Counted from the stretch's first letter, positions 35,786-45,005 are shown. The stretch is DNA of 64,000 nt from JBBPZA01 sp963728925 (GCA_963728925.1 CAVSMB010000031.1:1-64000); one strand, 5' to 3'. Notes: generated from the sequence alone by a model not told the origin. Program-made: numbers and translations.

Positions 35786-37362
35786 GCCGCACCCCCGCCG
35801 GCCCCGACGCGCCCGCGCCGGCGCGCGCCCCCGCGGACGCGGACGGCGCCGACGAGCAGCGCCGGCTGCTCTCGGGGCGCCTGCTTGCGCGCAACACGCT
35901 CTTCTCGCTCGGCGGCCAGGCCGCGACGCTGATCGCGGCCTTCATCGCCGTCCCGCTGCTCGTGGACGGCCTGGGCACCGCGCGCTTCGGCGTCCTGACC
36001 CTCGCGTGGGCGACGATCGGGTACGCGCAGGTCTTCGACCTCGGCATGGGACGAGCGCTGACCAAGCTGACCTCGGAGCGCATCGGGTCGCCGCGCCAGG
36101 GCGAGCTGCCCGAGCTGTTCTGGACCGCGGTGATCACGATGTTCGGCCTGGGCGTCGTGGTGGGCGCGATCGTCGCCGCGATCTCGCCGTGGCTCGTGCG
36201 CGACGTGCTCAACGTGCCGCCCGGCCTCGAGGACGAGACGATCCAGGCCTTCTGGCTGCTCGCGGCGAGCCTGCCGCTGGCGATCTCGGGCGCCGCTATG
36301 CGCGCGCATCTCGAGGCCTGGCAGCGCTTCGACCTCACCAACGCGGTGATCATCCCGCTGTCGGTCATCACCTACTTCGGGCCGGTGCTCATGCTCGCGC
36401 TCACCGACAGCCTCGTCGCCGTCGTCGGCGCGGTGGTGGCCAGCCGGGTCATCTCGTGGTCGATCAACCTCGCGCTCGTGCTGCGCATCTCGCCCGACGT
36501 GCGCCGCGAGCGCCGTCCGCGCCGGCGCATGGTCGTGCCGCTCCTGACCTTCGGCGGTTGGGTGACGGCGACCAACGTGACCAACGCGCTGATGGTCGCC
36601 GCCGACCGCTTCGTGGTCGGCGGGGTGCTGTCGGTCGTCGCCGTCGCCTACTTCGCCACCCCGTACGAGGTCGTCTCCAAGCTGTGGCTGGTGTCCATCG
36701 CGGTGGCCGGCGTCTTCTTCCCCGCCTTTGCCCTGTCGCTCGCCGCGCAGCCCTCGCGGACCGCGACGATCTTCGGGGGCGCGGTGCGCCTCGGCTTCAT
36801 CGCGCTGTTCCCGATCACCCTCGGCCTGGTCACCTTCGCCCACGAGATCCTGAACCTGTGGCTCGGCGCGACGTTCGCGCGCGAGAGCGAGCCCGTGCTC
36901 CAGTGGCTCGCCGTCGGCGTGCTCGTCGCAAGCCTCGTCCAGCTCGGAAGCGGCCTCGTCCAGAGCGGGCGGCCCGACCTCACGGCGAAGCTCGCGCTCG
37001 TCGAGCTGCCGCTCTACCTCGGGACCTTCTGGCTGGCGCTCCGCGCGGGGGGCATCGAGGCCGCCGCCGCCGTGTGGGCGGCCAAGGCGGTCTTCGAGGC
37101 CGTCGTCCTGTACGTCTTCATCCGCCGCCTCTCCCCCGCCTCCGCCGTCGCCGTCGCGCCGCTGGGCTGGGCCTTCCTCGCCGCGGCCGCGCTCTTCGCG
37201 GTCGCCTTCGAGCTGCACGGCGTCGCGGCGCGGGCGGCCTTCTTCGTTCTCGCCCTCGCGGCCTTCGCGCCGCTCGCGTGGCGCCGGATCCTCCGCGCCG
37301 AGGAGCGTGACCGTGTCCGCGCGCGCCTCGGCGCCGGCCGCCGCGCCGCGGCGGCGGGGTAG
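35782..37362 (+). CDS. Flippase, oligosaccharide/polysaccharide (MATE/Wzx-like)
   Basis: A 526-residue membrane protein with about 12-14 hydrophobic segments. It starts RLLARNTLFSLGGQAATLIA, followed by VPLLVDGLGTARFGVLTLAW and DLGMGRALTKLTSE, the typical N-terminus of polysaccharide flippases. These proteins move lipid-linked oligosaccharides across the membrane. The ATG overlaps the asnB stop (ATGA). The last about 90 residues are Ala/Arg-rich. With the upstream glycosyltransferase and PGA-hydrolase-like gene, it completes an export pathway for a surface polymer. Confidence 0.85.
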   Translation: MSRTPAGPDAPAPARAPADADGADEQRRLLSGRLLARNTLFSLGGQAATLIAAFIAVPLLVDGLGTARFGVLTLAWATIGYAQVFDLGMGRALTKLTSERIGSPRQGELPELFWTAVITMFGLGVVVGAIVAAISPWLVRDVLNVPPGLEDETIQAFWLLAASLPLAISGAAMRAHLEAWQRFDLTNAVIIPLSVITYFGPVLMLALTDSLVAVVGAVVASRVISWSINLALVLRISPDVRRERRPRRRMVVPLLTFGGWVTATNVTNALMVAADRFVVGGVLSVVAVAYFATPYEVVSKLWLVSIAVAGVFFPAFALSLAAQPSRTATIFGGAVRLGFIALFPITLGLVTFAHEILNLWLGATFARESEPVLQWLAVGVLVASLVQLGSGLVQSGRPDLTAKLALVELPLYLGTFWLALRAGGIEAAAAVWAAKAVFEAVVLYVFIRRLSPASAVAVAPLGWAFLAAAALFAVAFELHGVAARAAFFVLALAAFAPLAWRRILRAEERDRVRARLGAGRRAAAAG

Positions 37363-37398
37363 CCTCCAGCGCTCCACCGGCCACCCAGGAGCAGCGCC

Positions 37399-38178
37399 AT
37401 GTCGCTCGTCGAGACCGAGGACCGCGGAGCGGTCCGCCACGTCGTCCTCAACCGCCCCGAGAAGCGCAACGCGTTCAACGCCGAGCTCGTGCTCGGCCTC
37501 GGCGAGGCGATGGGGGCGGCCGCCGACGACTCGGAGGTTCGGGTCGTCGTGCTGCGCGGCGCCGGGCCGATGTTCTCCTCGGGCGTCGACCTCGGCGGCG
37601 CGGCGTCGCTGGCCGACAGCCCGGCGAGCCTGCGGGCCTTCCGCCGTCCCTGGATCGACGTCTGCAACCTGATCGAGGCGATGGCCAAGCCGGTGATCTG
37701 CCAGGTGCACGGCGCCTGCATCGGGGGCGCGCTGGAGACCGCGCTCGCGTGCGACCTTCGCGTCGTCGCCGGCGACGCGCTCGTCGGCCTGCCCGAGACG
37801 CGCCTCGGGCTGATCCCCGACGTCGGAGGCTGCTCGCGGTTGCCCGCGGTCGTCGGCGTCGGGCGCGCGAAGGAGCTCATCATGACCGGGCGGCTGATCT
37901 CCGGCGAGGAGGCCGAGCGCATAGGCCTTGCCAACCGCGCGGCGCCGGCGGAGGAGCTCGACACGGCCACCGAGAGCCTGCTCGACGAGCTGCTCGCGTG
38001 CGCGCCGATCGCCGTCGGCCTCGCCAAGCGCGTGATCGACGCGTCGGCGCGACCGGCCCTGGCGGCGACGCTCGAGCAGGAGGTCACGGCGCAGCAGGTG
38101 TGCGCGCAGAGCGAGGACTTCGCCGAGGCCACGCGCGCCTTCCGCGAGAAGCGCCAGCCCGAGTTCGCGGGTCGGTAG
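37399..38178 (+). CDS. Enoyl-CoA hydratase/isomerase family protein
   Basis: A 259-residue crotonase-fold protein with LNRPEKRNAFNAELV, the first oxyanion-hole segment MFSSGVDLGGAAS, QVHGACIGGALETALACDLR and LPETRLGLIPDVGG. Of the two catalytic glutamates of hydratases, the first position is in GALETAL and the second in LPETRLG, so hydratase activity is possible. Placed between a flippase and an FAD protein, with no sure pathway partner. A Shine-Dalgarno-like GGAGCAG lies 6-12 bases before ATG 37399. Confidence 0.88.
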   Translation: MSLVETEDRGAVRHVVLNRPEKRNAFNAELVLGLGEAMGAAADDSEVRVVVLRGAGPMFSSGVDLGGAASLADSPASLRAFRRPWIDVCNLIEAMAKPVICQVHGACIGGALETALACDLRVVAGDALVGLPETRLGLIPDVGGCSRLPAVVGVGRAKELIMTGRLISGEEAERIGLANRAAPAEELDTATESLLDELLACAPIAVGLAKRVIDASARPALAATLEQEVTAQQVCAQSEDFAEATRAFREKRQPEFAGR

Positions 38179-38219
38179 GGCGAGAAGCGCCAGGCCGAGC
38201 GAGCCGTCGCAGGCCCGGA

Positions 38220-38225
38220 TAGCCT
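38220..38225 (+). promoter_or_regulatory. -10 box, leaderless-type, of the FAD protein gene
   Basis: TAGCCT ends 8 bases before the ATG at 38234; no Shine-Dalgarno in between. Confidence 0.35.
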
Positions 38226-38233
38226 CCGCGGCG

Positions 38234-39583
38234 ATGCCTGCCGCCGCGCCCCGGGACTCCACGCTGGCCGTGGTCGGCGACGGCTTCGGCTCGTTGCTGG
38301 TCCACGCGACGGCGCGCTACGTCGGCTTCGCGCCGGAGGCTCTCGCGATCTACGGGCCAAGCCCTCGCGCGGTCGGCACGTACTCGGGCTTCGCCTCCAA
38401 TCTCGGGCAGACGGTGCTGCGCTCGGAGTCCGAGTCGCACTTCCTTCCCGCCGACTGGCCGACGTTCGCCCAGCTGGACGCGTGGTCGCGGCGCGAGCCG
38501 ACCTCGCTCCTGCGCTCGATCCGGCGCAAGTACAACCCCGGCGTGCCCGAGATCCTCGCCGAGGCCGACGTCGTGCAGGCCGGCACGGGCTGGGACGACG
38601 TGCGCGTGCCGGCGCGCGTCGGCTGGCTGCAGCGCGTCGAGTCGCCGGCGCACTTCGTCCTCTACGACGAGCAGGCGCGGTTCCTGGGCCGCGCCCGACA
38701 CGTCGTGCTCGCCCTGGGTCACGGCCCGCTGCAGTTCCCGCCGCAGCTCGCCAAGGCGCGCGAGCTCGACCCGCGGATCGCCGAGCGCATCGTCCAGGGC
38801 TACGAGGCCAAGCGCTACCACCCGCAGGGCCGCTACGTCGTCCTCGGCGCGGGCATCGCCTCGGTCAACGAGTGGGCCAACGCGCTCGACGCCGGCGCCA
38901 AGGTGCTGGCGCTGACCCGCAGCCCGGTGCCCGAGGAACAGGACCTCAACGTGCCGCGCTGCCTCTTCGAAGCGCTCGGGATCGACCTCTTCCAGGGTGC
39001 GACGTTCGACGAGCGCCTCGCGCTGCTCGGCGTGGCCCTGCGCGGCACCCACCCGCGCCGCCAGGGGTGGATGGCGCGCATCGAGCGCGGGCGGCGCGAG
39101 GGGCGCTTCGAGCAGGCGCTCGGCGAGATCGAGCGTGTCGCGCCCGGTCCGGCCGGGCTGCGCGTCGACGTCACCAGCCGCCACGGACCACCGCTGGGCG
39201 AGCTCGACGTCACCGGCGTCATCTGCCCGACCGGGTTCAACAAGTCCGCGCTCACCCTCCCGCTGCTGCGTCGGCTCGTCGAGCAGCACGGTCTGCCGGT
39301 CGAGGAGGGCCGGCTGCGCCTGCGCTCCAACTGCGGCGTCCCCGGGCTCGACCGCCCCGAGTCACGCCTATGCATGATGGGCATCAACGCGAACGTCGTC
39401 GTGCCCCACGGCGACACGATCGCCGGCCTGAAGTACATCGCCCGGCGCTTCGTGACCGACGTCGCCCGCACCGAGCGCGTGCGCCGGCGGCGCCTGCCCT
39501 CCCGCCTGGCCATGCAGCTCCGCCTCGCCGGCCGCTCGTCCGCAGAGATTCGGCGCCTGCGCGCCACGGAGCAGCTCGCCTGA
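38234..39583 (+). CDS. FAD/NAD(P)-binding oxidoreductase, monooxygenase-like
   Basis: 449 residues with two dinucleotide-binding motifs: STLAVVGDGFGSLLVHATAR at the N-terminus and GRYVVLGAGIASVNEWANAL near residue 198. A conserved GVICPTGFNKSAL near 335 resembles the ATG motif of N-hydroxylating and flavin monooxygenases (GxxCPTGF). The closest type I can name is the SidA/IucD-like or FAD-NAD(P) binding group, but no substrate can be deduced. The C-terminus is basic. The downstream membrane protein gene starts 1 base after its stop, so they probably form an operon. Confidence 0.65.
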   Translation: MPAAAPRDSTLAVVGDGFGSLLVHATARYVGFAPEALAIYGPSPRAVGTYSGFASNLGQTVLRSESESHFLPADWPTFAQLDAWSRREPTSLLRSIRRKYNPGVPEILAEADVVQAGTGWDDVRVPARVGWLQRVESPAHFVLYDEQARFLGRARHVVLALGHGPLQFPPQLAKARELDPRIAERIVQGYEAKRYHPQGRYVVLGAGIASVNEWANALDAGAKVLALTRSPVPEEQDLNVPRCLFEALGIDLFQGATFDERLALLGVALRGTHPRRQGWMARIERGRREGRFEQALGEIERVAPGPAGLRVDVTSRHGPPLGELDVTGVICPTGFNKSALTLPLLRRLVEQHGLPVEEGRLRLRSNCGVPGLDRPESRLCMMGINANVVVPHGDTIAGLKYIARRFVTDVARTERVRRRRLPSRLAMQLRLAGRSSAEIRRLRATEQLA

Positions 39584-39584
39584 C

Positions 39585-40142
39585 ATGTGCCCGACCCCGC
39601 TCGGCCGCGTGCAGACGCGTGTGGCGATCCTCCTCGGCCCGCTGGTCCTCGGCGCGCTGCTCTCGCTGCTCACCGGCAAGGCGGGCTACGTCGTGCTCAT
39701 CGGCGTCTACCTGCTGCTCGGCACCGCGCTCGACACGGCGTTCTACCCGTTCGTCATCCGCTGGCAGCCGCCATGGCTCACCGGCGTGCTCGCCCTCGGC
39801 GAGTTCATCGTCCTCTACGTCCTCGCCCAGGTGCTCGATGTCGGGCTGACGCCGCTGGAAGCGGTCGTGTGGTTCTGGGTGGCCTGGGGAATCGCAATCG
39901 GGACGAAGATCGTCGTGCTGCCGCTGCTCTCGCTCTCGTGGATCGAGAACGGCGGAGAGTTCCGCGCCACGGGCTGGTCGGTCCCGCCCGAGGCCGAGCC
40001 GCTGTCCCTCGTCGCGCCCATCGCTGTGCCCGCTGCGGCAGCGCCACCGCCTCCGCTGGCGCAGGAGTTCTCGGCCGTGCGCGAAGTCCCCGCCGAGCTG
40101 CGCGACGTACCCTCGCCGTCCGGAGTCTTCCGGTCGCCCTAG
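39585..40142 (+). CDS. Small membrane protein downstream of the FAD gene
   Basis: 185 residues with four hydrophobic segments (VAILLGPLVLGALLSLLTG, VVLIGVYLLLGTALD, LTGVLALGEFIVLYVLAQVL, VVWFWVAWGIAIGTKIVVLP). The tail after residue 140 is rich in Pro and Ala (APIAVPAAAAPPPPLAQEF) and is probably cytosolic and unstructured. No known family. It starts directly behind the stop of the FAD gene. Confidence 0.65.
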   Translation: MCPTPLGRVQTRVAILLGPLVLGALLSLLTGKAGYVVLIGVYLLLGTALDTAFYPFVIRWQPPWLTGVLALGEFIVLYVLAQVLDVGLTPLEAVVWFWVAWGIAIGTKIVVLPLLSLSWIENGGEFRATGWSVPPEAEPLSLVAPIAVPAAAAPPPPLAQEFSAVREVPAELRDVPSPSGVFRSP

Positions 40143-40177
40143 CGTCCATCCACCGTTCTCCCGAGGAGGTCGTCGTC

Positions 40178-41209
40178 GTGGACCAGATCACCTACATCGA
40201 GCCGGGCCGGCTGGAGGTCCGCGACGTTCCCGACCCTCAGCTCGCGGCGACGGGGGCGGCGCTCGTGCGGCCGCTGGCGGTGGCTACCTGCGACCTCGAC
40301 CTGGCGATCGTCGCCGGCCTGGCGCCGTTGCCCGGCCCCTTCGCGTTCGGGCACGAAGGCGTCGCCGAGGTCGTCGCGGCCGGCGACGAGGTTCGCTCGG
40401 TCGCGCCCGGCGATCTCGTCAGCGTTCCCTACCACGTGTTCTGTGGCGAGTGCGACGCGTGCCGGCGCGGCCGGACCGCCTGCTGCACCGGCCATGCCGC
40501 GGCCGGGAAGGGGGTGGCCGGCCAGTGCTACGGCCTGGCCCAGGGCGCCGACAACTGGGGCGGCTTCCTCTCCGATCTCGTGCTCGTCCCCTACGCCGAC
40601 GCGATGCTCGTGCCGCTCCCGGAGGGCATCGCGCCGGCCACCGCGGCCAGCGTCTCCGACAACGTCTCCGACGGCTGGCGAACCGTCGCTCCGCGTCTGG
40701 CGGAGGAGCCGGGCGCGCCCGTCCTGGTCGTCGGCGGGTCGGCCTCGGTCGGGCTCTACGCGGCGGCGATCGCCGGCGCGCTCGGGGCCGAGCGGGTCGA
40801 CTACGTCGACGACGACGCCGACCGTCTCGCGCGCGCCGAGCGGCTCGGCGCGCACGTCACCGAGGGCCTGCCCGAGCGCCTGGGCCCCTACCCGATCACC
40901 GTCGACGCGAGCGCGCGGCCCGAGGGCCTGCGCCTCGCGCTGCGCTCGACCGCCAACGGCGGCGCGTGCACGAGCATCGGCATCTACTACGCCCCCGTAG
41001 AGCTTCCGCTGCTCGAGATGTTCGTCTCAGACGTCACCTTCCGGACGGGGATGGCCCACGTGCAGCCGGCCATGACCGAGGTGCTCGACCTCGTGGCCAA
41101 CGGCCGCATGCGCCCCGAGCTGGTCACCAAGCGCACGGTCGCGTGGTCCGACGCGGTGCCCGCCCTCGAGCACCCCGACGGCAAGCTGGTCATCACGCGC
41201 GACGACTAG
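40178..41209 (+). CDS. Zinc-dependent alcohol dehydrogenase family protein
   Basis: A 343-residue MDR enzyme. It has the substrate half with GHEGVAEVVAAGDEV, a structural zinc loop CGECDACRRGRTACC, and a Rossmann motif VLVVGGSASVGLYAAAIAGA. The usual catalytic Cys is represented by ATCDLDLAIV near residue 38. It oxidises an alcohol or reduces an aldehyde with NAD(P). The GTG start has a strong GAGGAGGT Shine-Dalgarno 9 bases upstream. It converges with the beta-lactamase-like gene, and the two stop codons share the same CTAG bases (41206-41209). Confidence 0.85.
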   Translation: MDQITYIEPGRLEVRDVPDPQLAATGAALVRPLAVATCDLDLAIVAGLAPLPGPFAFGHEGVAEVVAAGDEVRSVAPGDLVSVPYHVFCGECDACRRGRTACCTGHAAAGKGVAGQCYGLAQGADNWGGFLSDLVLVPYADAMLVPLPEGIAPATAASVSDNVSDGWRTVAPRLAEEPGAPVLVVGGSASVGLYAAAIAGALGAERVDYVDDDADRLARAERLGAHVTEGLPERLGPYPITVDASARPEGLRLALRSTANGGACTSIGIYYAPVELPLLEMFVSDVTFRTGMAHVQPAMTEVLDLVANGRMRPELVTKRTVAWSDAVPALEHPDGKLVITRDD

Positions 41210-42087
41210 GGCGCCGGCGTGAGGCTCGTTGCCGGGCCGACCAGTCGCTGGGTGACGCCGGCCACCGACCGCTTGCCGTAGAGGTAGGTCGGGTCGCCGT
41301 CGGTGAGGACCGCGATCGCCATCACGCGGTCGCCGTCCTCGAGGCGGGCGGCCTGGTGGATCAGGCCCCCCAGGCCGGTGGCGCGCAGGCCGACCTTGAA
41401 GAAGGCGCGCCAGCCGAGCGGGCGGGCAACGGACGGGATGCCCCAGCTCTGGTCGGCGACGACCGTCTCGAGCAGGTTCTTCCCGTAGGCGAGAAAGCGA
41501 GCGGGGAGCAGGCGGTCGAGCCCGTAGAAGAGCCGCGCCTGGTCGGCGGCAGTGATCTGGGCGCGCGCCCACGCCCGCGCCGAGCAGCGGCACGACCGGA
41601 TCGCCTGCGGGCCGATGACGAAGTTCGTCATCCCGGCCAGCGTGGCCACCCGCCGCAGCCCGGAGTCGCCGACGCTGCGCCAGATCGCCGTGGCGGCGTC
41701 ATTGTCGGACACGCGGATCATCGGGCGCAGCAGCGCGCGCTCCGCGGCGGTGAGCCCGCGCCCGGCGGCATCGACCTTGCGCAGGTAGGAGACGAGCAGC
41801 ATCGCCTTGACGACGCTGGCCGTCACGAAGCGCCGGTCGGCGTTCCAGCCGCTGAGCCGGCCCTTGGTGTCGATCACCGCGAAGGCCTTGCGTGCGCCGC
41901 GGCGGGCCTTGAGGTACGCGACGGCCGAGGCGACCTGGTCGCTCGTGGGCGCCGCCTCGCCGCTGCCCGGCGTGGCCGGGACGGTCGGCGTCGCCGGGGT
42001 CGTCGGCGTCGTACCGCCGGCCTGCGCGCCGGCGGCGGCCGGAACGAGGAGGAGCCCGAGGAGGGCGAGAATCAGCGTCGTGCGCAT
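41206..42087 (-). CDS. Exported serine hydrolase of the class A beta-lactamase fold
   Basis: 293 residues. A signal peptide (MRTTLILALLGLLLVPAAAG) is followed by a Thr/Pro-rich linker. The catalytic motifs are SxxK in RFVTASVVKAML (near residue 90) and SDN in RVSDNDAATAIW. A K(V)G-type motif FFKVGLRATGLGG lies near 245. The general-base Glu of true beta-lactamases is not obvious. It could be a penicillin-interacting enzyme or other serine hydrolase. The start ATG 42087 gives a perfect signal peptide; a GTG 9 bases upstream is also possible. Confidence 0.8.
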   Translation of the reverse strand: MRTTLILALLGLLLVPAAAGAQAGGTTPTTPATPTVPATPGSGEAAPTSDQVASAVAYLKARRGARKAFAVIDTKGRLSGWNADRRFVTASVVKAMLLVSYLRKVDAAGRGLTAAERALLRPMIRVSDNDAATAIWRSVGDSGLRRVATLAGMTNFVIGPQAIRSCRCSARAWARAQITAADQARLFYGLDRLLPARFLAYGKNLLETVVADQSWGIPSVARPLGWRAFFKVGLRATGLGGLIHQAARLEDGDRVMAIAVLTDGDPTYLYGKRSVAGVTQRLVGPATSLTPAP

Positions 42088-42127
42088 GCCGGTCACAACC
42101 CGTGAGGGGGGCGAAGGTCGCGGCCGC

Positions 42128-44995
42128 TCATCGCCCCGCCAGCAGCGGCGAGGACCAGCTGAAGCGGGTGACGTCGTCGCGCGGCGCGAGCGCGCCCGTC
42201 CGCCGGCCGCGGCGGACGAAGAGGATCGGCGCCGGGGCCGCGCGGGCGATGGCCGCCCGCGTGTCGCCGAGGCCCTCCTCGCGCCAGCGGTCCGAGAGGC
42301 CGACGACGAGCAGCCCCGCGCCAGCGGCGGCGGCGACGATCTCCGGGCCGCCGGGGGCCACGACCGGCTCGGCGTGGACGCCCGCGAACTGCTGGACGAG
42401 CAGCGAGGCGTTGGCCAGCAGCCGCGTGGCGTCGCGACCCTCGCCGGTCGTGCCCGCCGCGCCGAGCAGGCGCAGCGGTGCCGTGGTCGCCGACGACATC
42501 CAGGCGGCGAGCTCGAGCGCGGCCCAGTCGTGGTCGGCGCCGCCGAAGGGCACGAGCACTGGGGCGTCGGGCCCGGGCACGACCGCCGCGCCCTCCCGTG
42601 CGACGAGCACGCCGACGTCGGAGGGCGCCCGCGCGAGGATCGTTCCCACCTCGCCGCGGGGCACACCACCGCCGAGCAGCGGGCGGCGCCCGTCGACGAG
42701 CACGAGGTCGACCTCCTCGCTCTCGGCGAGCCGCGCGACGTCGTGACCGGGGTGCGCGGAGTTGAAGACCACCGCGCGCGCCGCGATCCGGTGCTCGAGC
42801 AGCGCCAGCCTGCGCCGCGCCAGATCGGCGGAGGCCTCGGTCAGGGCGCGGTCCTCGGTCTGCAGGGCGCCGCGCACCTGGGCTGCCCTCGGAGGGCGCA
42901 GGACGCGGACGAGGATCAGCTCGCGAGGCGGCGTCGAGGAGGCGAGCGGCTCGGCGAGGGCGACGAGCTGGTCCGTCGCGGCCGGCGCCTGCGGCGCGAC
43001 GAGGATCGAGCGCTCGGGAACGAGCATCCCAACTGCCTGCGCGGCCGACGCGCGTCGCGCCTCCTCGAGCTCCTCCTCCAGCGGCGCGCCGAGCTCGTTG
43101 CGCGGATCGAAGAGCGAGAGCAGCGGGCCGGTCATGAACGTCGTGGCCAGGGCCATGATCACCAGCGCCGCGAACAGCGCCTCGGTCATGACCCCCTTCT
43201 CGAGCGCCAGGTTGAGCACGATCAGCTCGGTCAGCCCGCGGGTGTTCATCAGCGCCCCGAGGACCGCCGACTCCCGCCACGAGAGCCGCGTGACGCGAGC
43301 GGCGAGCACGGTCCCGCCGAACTTGCACGCGATGGCGACGACGAGCAGCACGACCGCGAGGACGACGAGCTGCCAGCGGTCGAGCAGGAACAGGTTGGTC
43401 TTCAGCCCGGTGTAGGCGAAGAACAGCGGCAGCAGCAGCGTGACCACGAAGTCCTCGACCCGGTGCGTCACGTCCTCGGTGAGCCCGGCGTGCCGGGGCA
43501 TCACCGCGCCCATCACGAACGCGCCGAAGATCACCGCGATGCCGATCTCCTCGGTCACGAAGGCGGACACGAGCACGCCCGCGAAGATCGCCGCGATCCA
43601 CGCGCCCGGCACGCGGCCCGCCTCGTCGTAGGCGACCGACGCGCGCGCGAGCAGCCGCCGCGCGCCGAGGAACATCACGGCGACGAAGGCCACGGCGAGC
43701 GCGACGGTCTCCAGCGCGCCGGCCGCGGTTCCGGCGACCGCCACCGCCGTGGCCAGGGCGATCAGGAACCACGCGGTGACGTCGTCGATGGCCGCGCTGG
43801 CCAGCGCGAGCGCGCCGATCGGCCGCTTGAGCATGCGCCGCTCGACGAGGATCCGTGCGAGCACGGGGAACGCGGTGATCGACATCGAGACGCCCATGAA
43901 CAGCGCGAACCCGGCGAACGGGGTGTCGGGCCCGACGAGCTCGTAGACCGGCAGGGCGATGAGCAGCCCGGCGGCCATCGGGACGAGCACCCCGGTGTTC
44001 GAGATGGCCACCGCCTGGGCGAGGCGGCCCTTGAGCTGGGAGAGGTCGAGCTCGAGCCCGACGAGGAACATGTAGAAGATCAGCCCGAGGTTCGCGGCGA
44101 CGCCGATGTAGGGGATGACGTCGCTCGGGAACAGCGCCTGCTGGAGGTCGGGGGCGATCTTCCCCAGGAAGGTGGGGCCGAGCAGGATGCCCGCCGTGAC
44201 CTCCCCCATCACGCGAGGCTGGCCGATGCGCTGGAACAGCGCTCCCGTCAGGCGGGCGGCGAGCATCACAACGGCGACGGCGAGGAAGAACGCCCCCAGG
44301 GTGCTCTCGAAGGCGCGCTGCTTGGCCGCCGAGAGCTTCTCGGCCCCCACGGTCAGCATGATCTGGCGGCCCGCGGCCTGGCCGGCGAGGGCCGCGCCCG
44401 CGCCGCCGTCGCAGCGCACGCGGCCGCGCAGCTTCCCGTCGCCGTAGGCGAACCGCCCGGCCTCGCGCTCGCCTGCCTTCAGCCGGTTGCCGTCGAGGGA
44501 GATCGCCGCGCCCAGGCACGCGGAGCGCGGGGCGAGCGCGTACTCGCCGTCGACCGATCGCGGCGCCCGTGGGCGCTGGACGCCCGGGGCGGGCGGCTCG
44601 CGACGCAGCGCGGCGGTGGCGGGCTCGCCGCCGACCGCGCCGGCCAGCGCGCCTCCCGCCGCCCGCCCAGTGACCGCCCCCGTCCCCCCGCGCGCACACT
44701 CCAGCGTCCCGGTGAGGCGGCCGTCGCGAAGCTCGAGCTTGCCCGACGGGCCGCCGCCGGAGGCAACGGTCACGAAGCGGCCCGACTGCTCGAGGTCGAA
44801 CATCGCCCCGACGGGGCCGAGGCACGAGTTGGCGCGCGTTACGTCGTAGCCGCCGGCGATCTCGCGCTCGGCGTGCTCGCCGCTCCCGGCGCCGAACACC
44901 ACGGCCGCGATCGCCGCCGCGACGAGGCCGAGGACGACGAAGTAGGCGACCAGGCGCCGTGGCGCGTAGGTCGGCGCAGCACCGCCGGACTCCAT
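42128..44995 (-). CDS. CPA2-type cation/proton antiporter with extracytoplasmic repeat domain and USP-like tail
   Basis: A 955-residue multi-domain membrane protein. Residues 14-37 form an N-terminal membrane anchor. Residues about 49-210 are two copies of a small domain, each with a cysteine pair. From about 230 to 640 there are 12 or so helices of a Kef/NhaA-like exchanger (IGQPRVMGEVTAGILLGPTF, ASAAIDDVTAWFLIALAT, GALMNTRGLTELIVLNLALE). The IDDVTAW and NTRGL motifs carry the ion-binding Asp/Asn pair. From about 670 the C-terminus has two universal-stress-like nucleotide-binding folds. It exchanges K+ or Na+ for H+. It is divergent from the kinase gene with 56 bases between. Confidence 0.85.
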   Translation of the reverse strand: MESGGAAPTYAPRRLVAYFVVLGLVAAAIAAVVFGAGSGEHAEREIAGGYDVTRANSCLGPVGAMFDLEQSGRFVTVASGGGPSGKLELRDGRLTGTLECARGGTGAVTGRAAGGALAGAVGGEPATAALRREPPAPGVQRPRAPRSVDGEYALAPRSACLGAAISLDGNRLKAGEREAGRFAYGDGKLRGRVRCDGGAGAALAGQAAGRQIMLTVGAEKLSAAKQRAFESTLGAFFLAVAVVMLAARLTGALFQRIGQPRVMGEVTAGILLGPTFLGKIAPDLQQALFPSDVIPYIGVAANLGLIFYMFLVGLELDLSQLKGRLAQAVAISNTGVLVPMAAGLLIALPVYELVGPDTPFAGFALFMGVSMSITAFPVLARILVERRMLKRPIGALALASAAIDDVTAWFLIALATAVAVAGTAAGALETVALAVAFVAVMFLGARRLLARASVAYDEAGRVPGAWIAAIFAGVLVSAFVTEEIGIAVIFGAFVMGAVMPRHAGLTEDVTHRVEDFVVTLLLPLFFAYTGLKTNLFLLDRWQLVVLAVVLLVVAIACKFGGTVLAARVTRLSWRESAVLGALMNTRGLTELIVLNLALEKGVMTEALFAALVIMALATTFMTGPLLSLFDPRNELGAPLEEELEEARRASAAQAVGMLVPERSILVAPQAPAATDQLVALAEPLASSTPPRELILVRVLRPPRAAQVRGALQTEDRALTEASADLARRRLALLEHRIAARAVVFNSAHPGHDVARLAESEEVDLVLVDGRRPLLGGGVPRGEVGTILARAPSDVGVLVAREGAAVVPGPDAPVLVPFGGADHDWAALELAAWMSSATTAPLRLLGAAGTTGEGRDATRLLANASLLVQQFAGVHAEPVVAPGGPEIVAAAAGAGLLVVGLSDRWREEGLGDTRAAIARAAPAPILFVRRGRRTGALAPRDDVTRFSWSSPLLAGR
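44366..44851 (-). repeat. Tandem duplication of an extracytoplasmic domain in the antiporter
   Basis: Two coding repeats: residues 49-115 (44651-44851) and 149-210 (44366-44551). Shared pattern: G-x-Y-x7-C-L-G, then L-x-D-G-x-L-x-G, a second Cys, and G-x-GA followed by G-x-AAG. The cysteine pairs are C58/C100 and C160/C195. I know no named domain with this pattern. Confidence 0.6.
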
Positions 44996-45005
44996 TCCGG
45001 GCGCG

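Noticed and set aside
35695..38262. 855-codon minus-strand open frame over asnB, flippase and crotonase genes
   Set aside because: The plus-strand genes have clear motifs; the antisense text is charged low-complexity without any domain.
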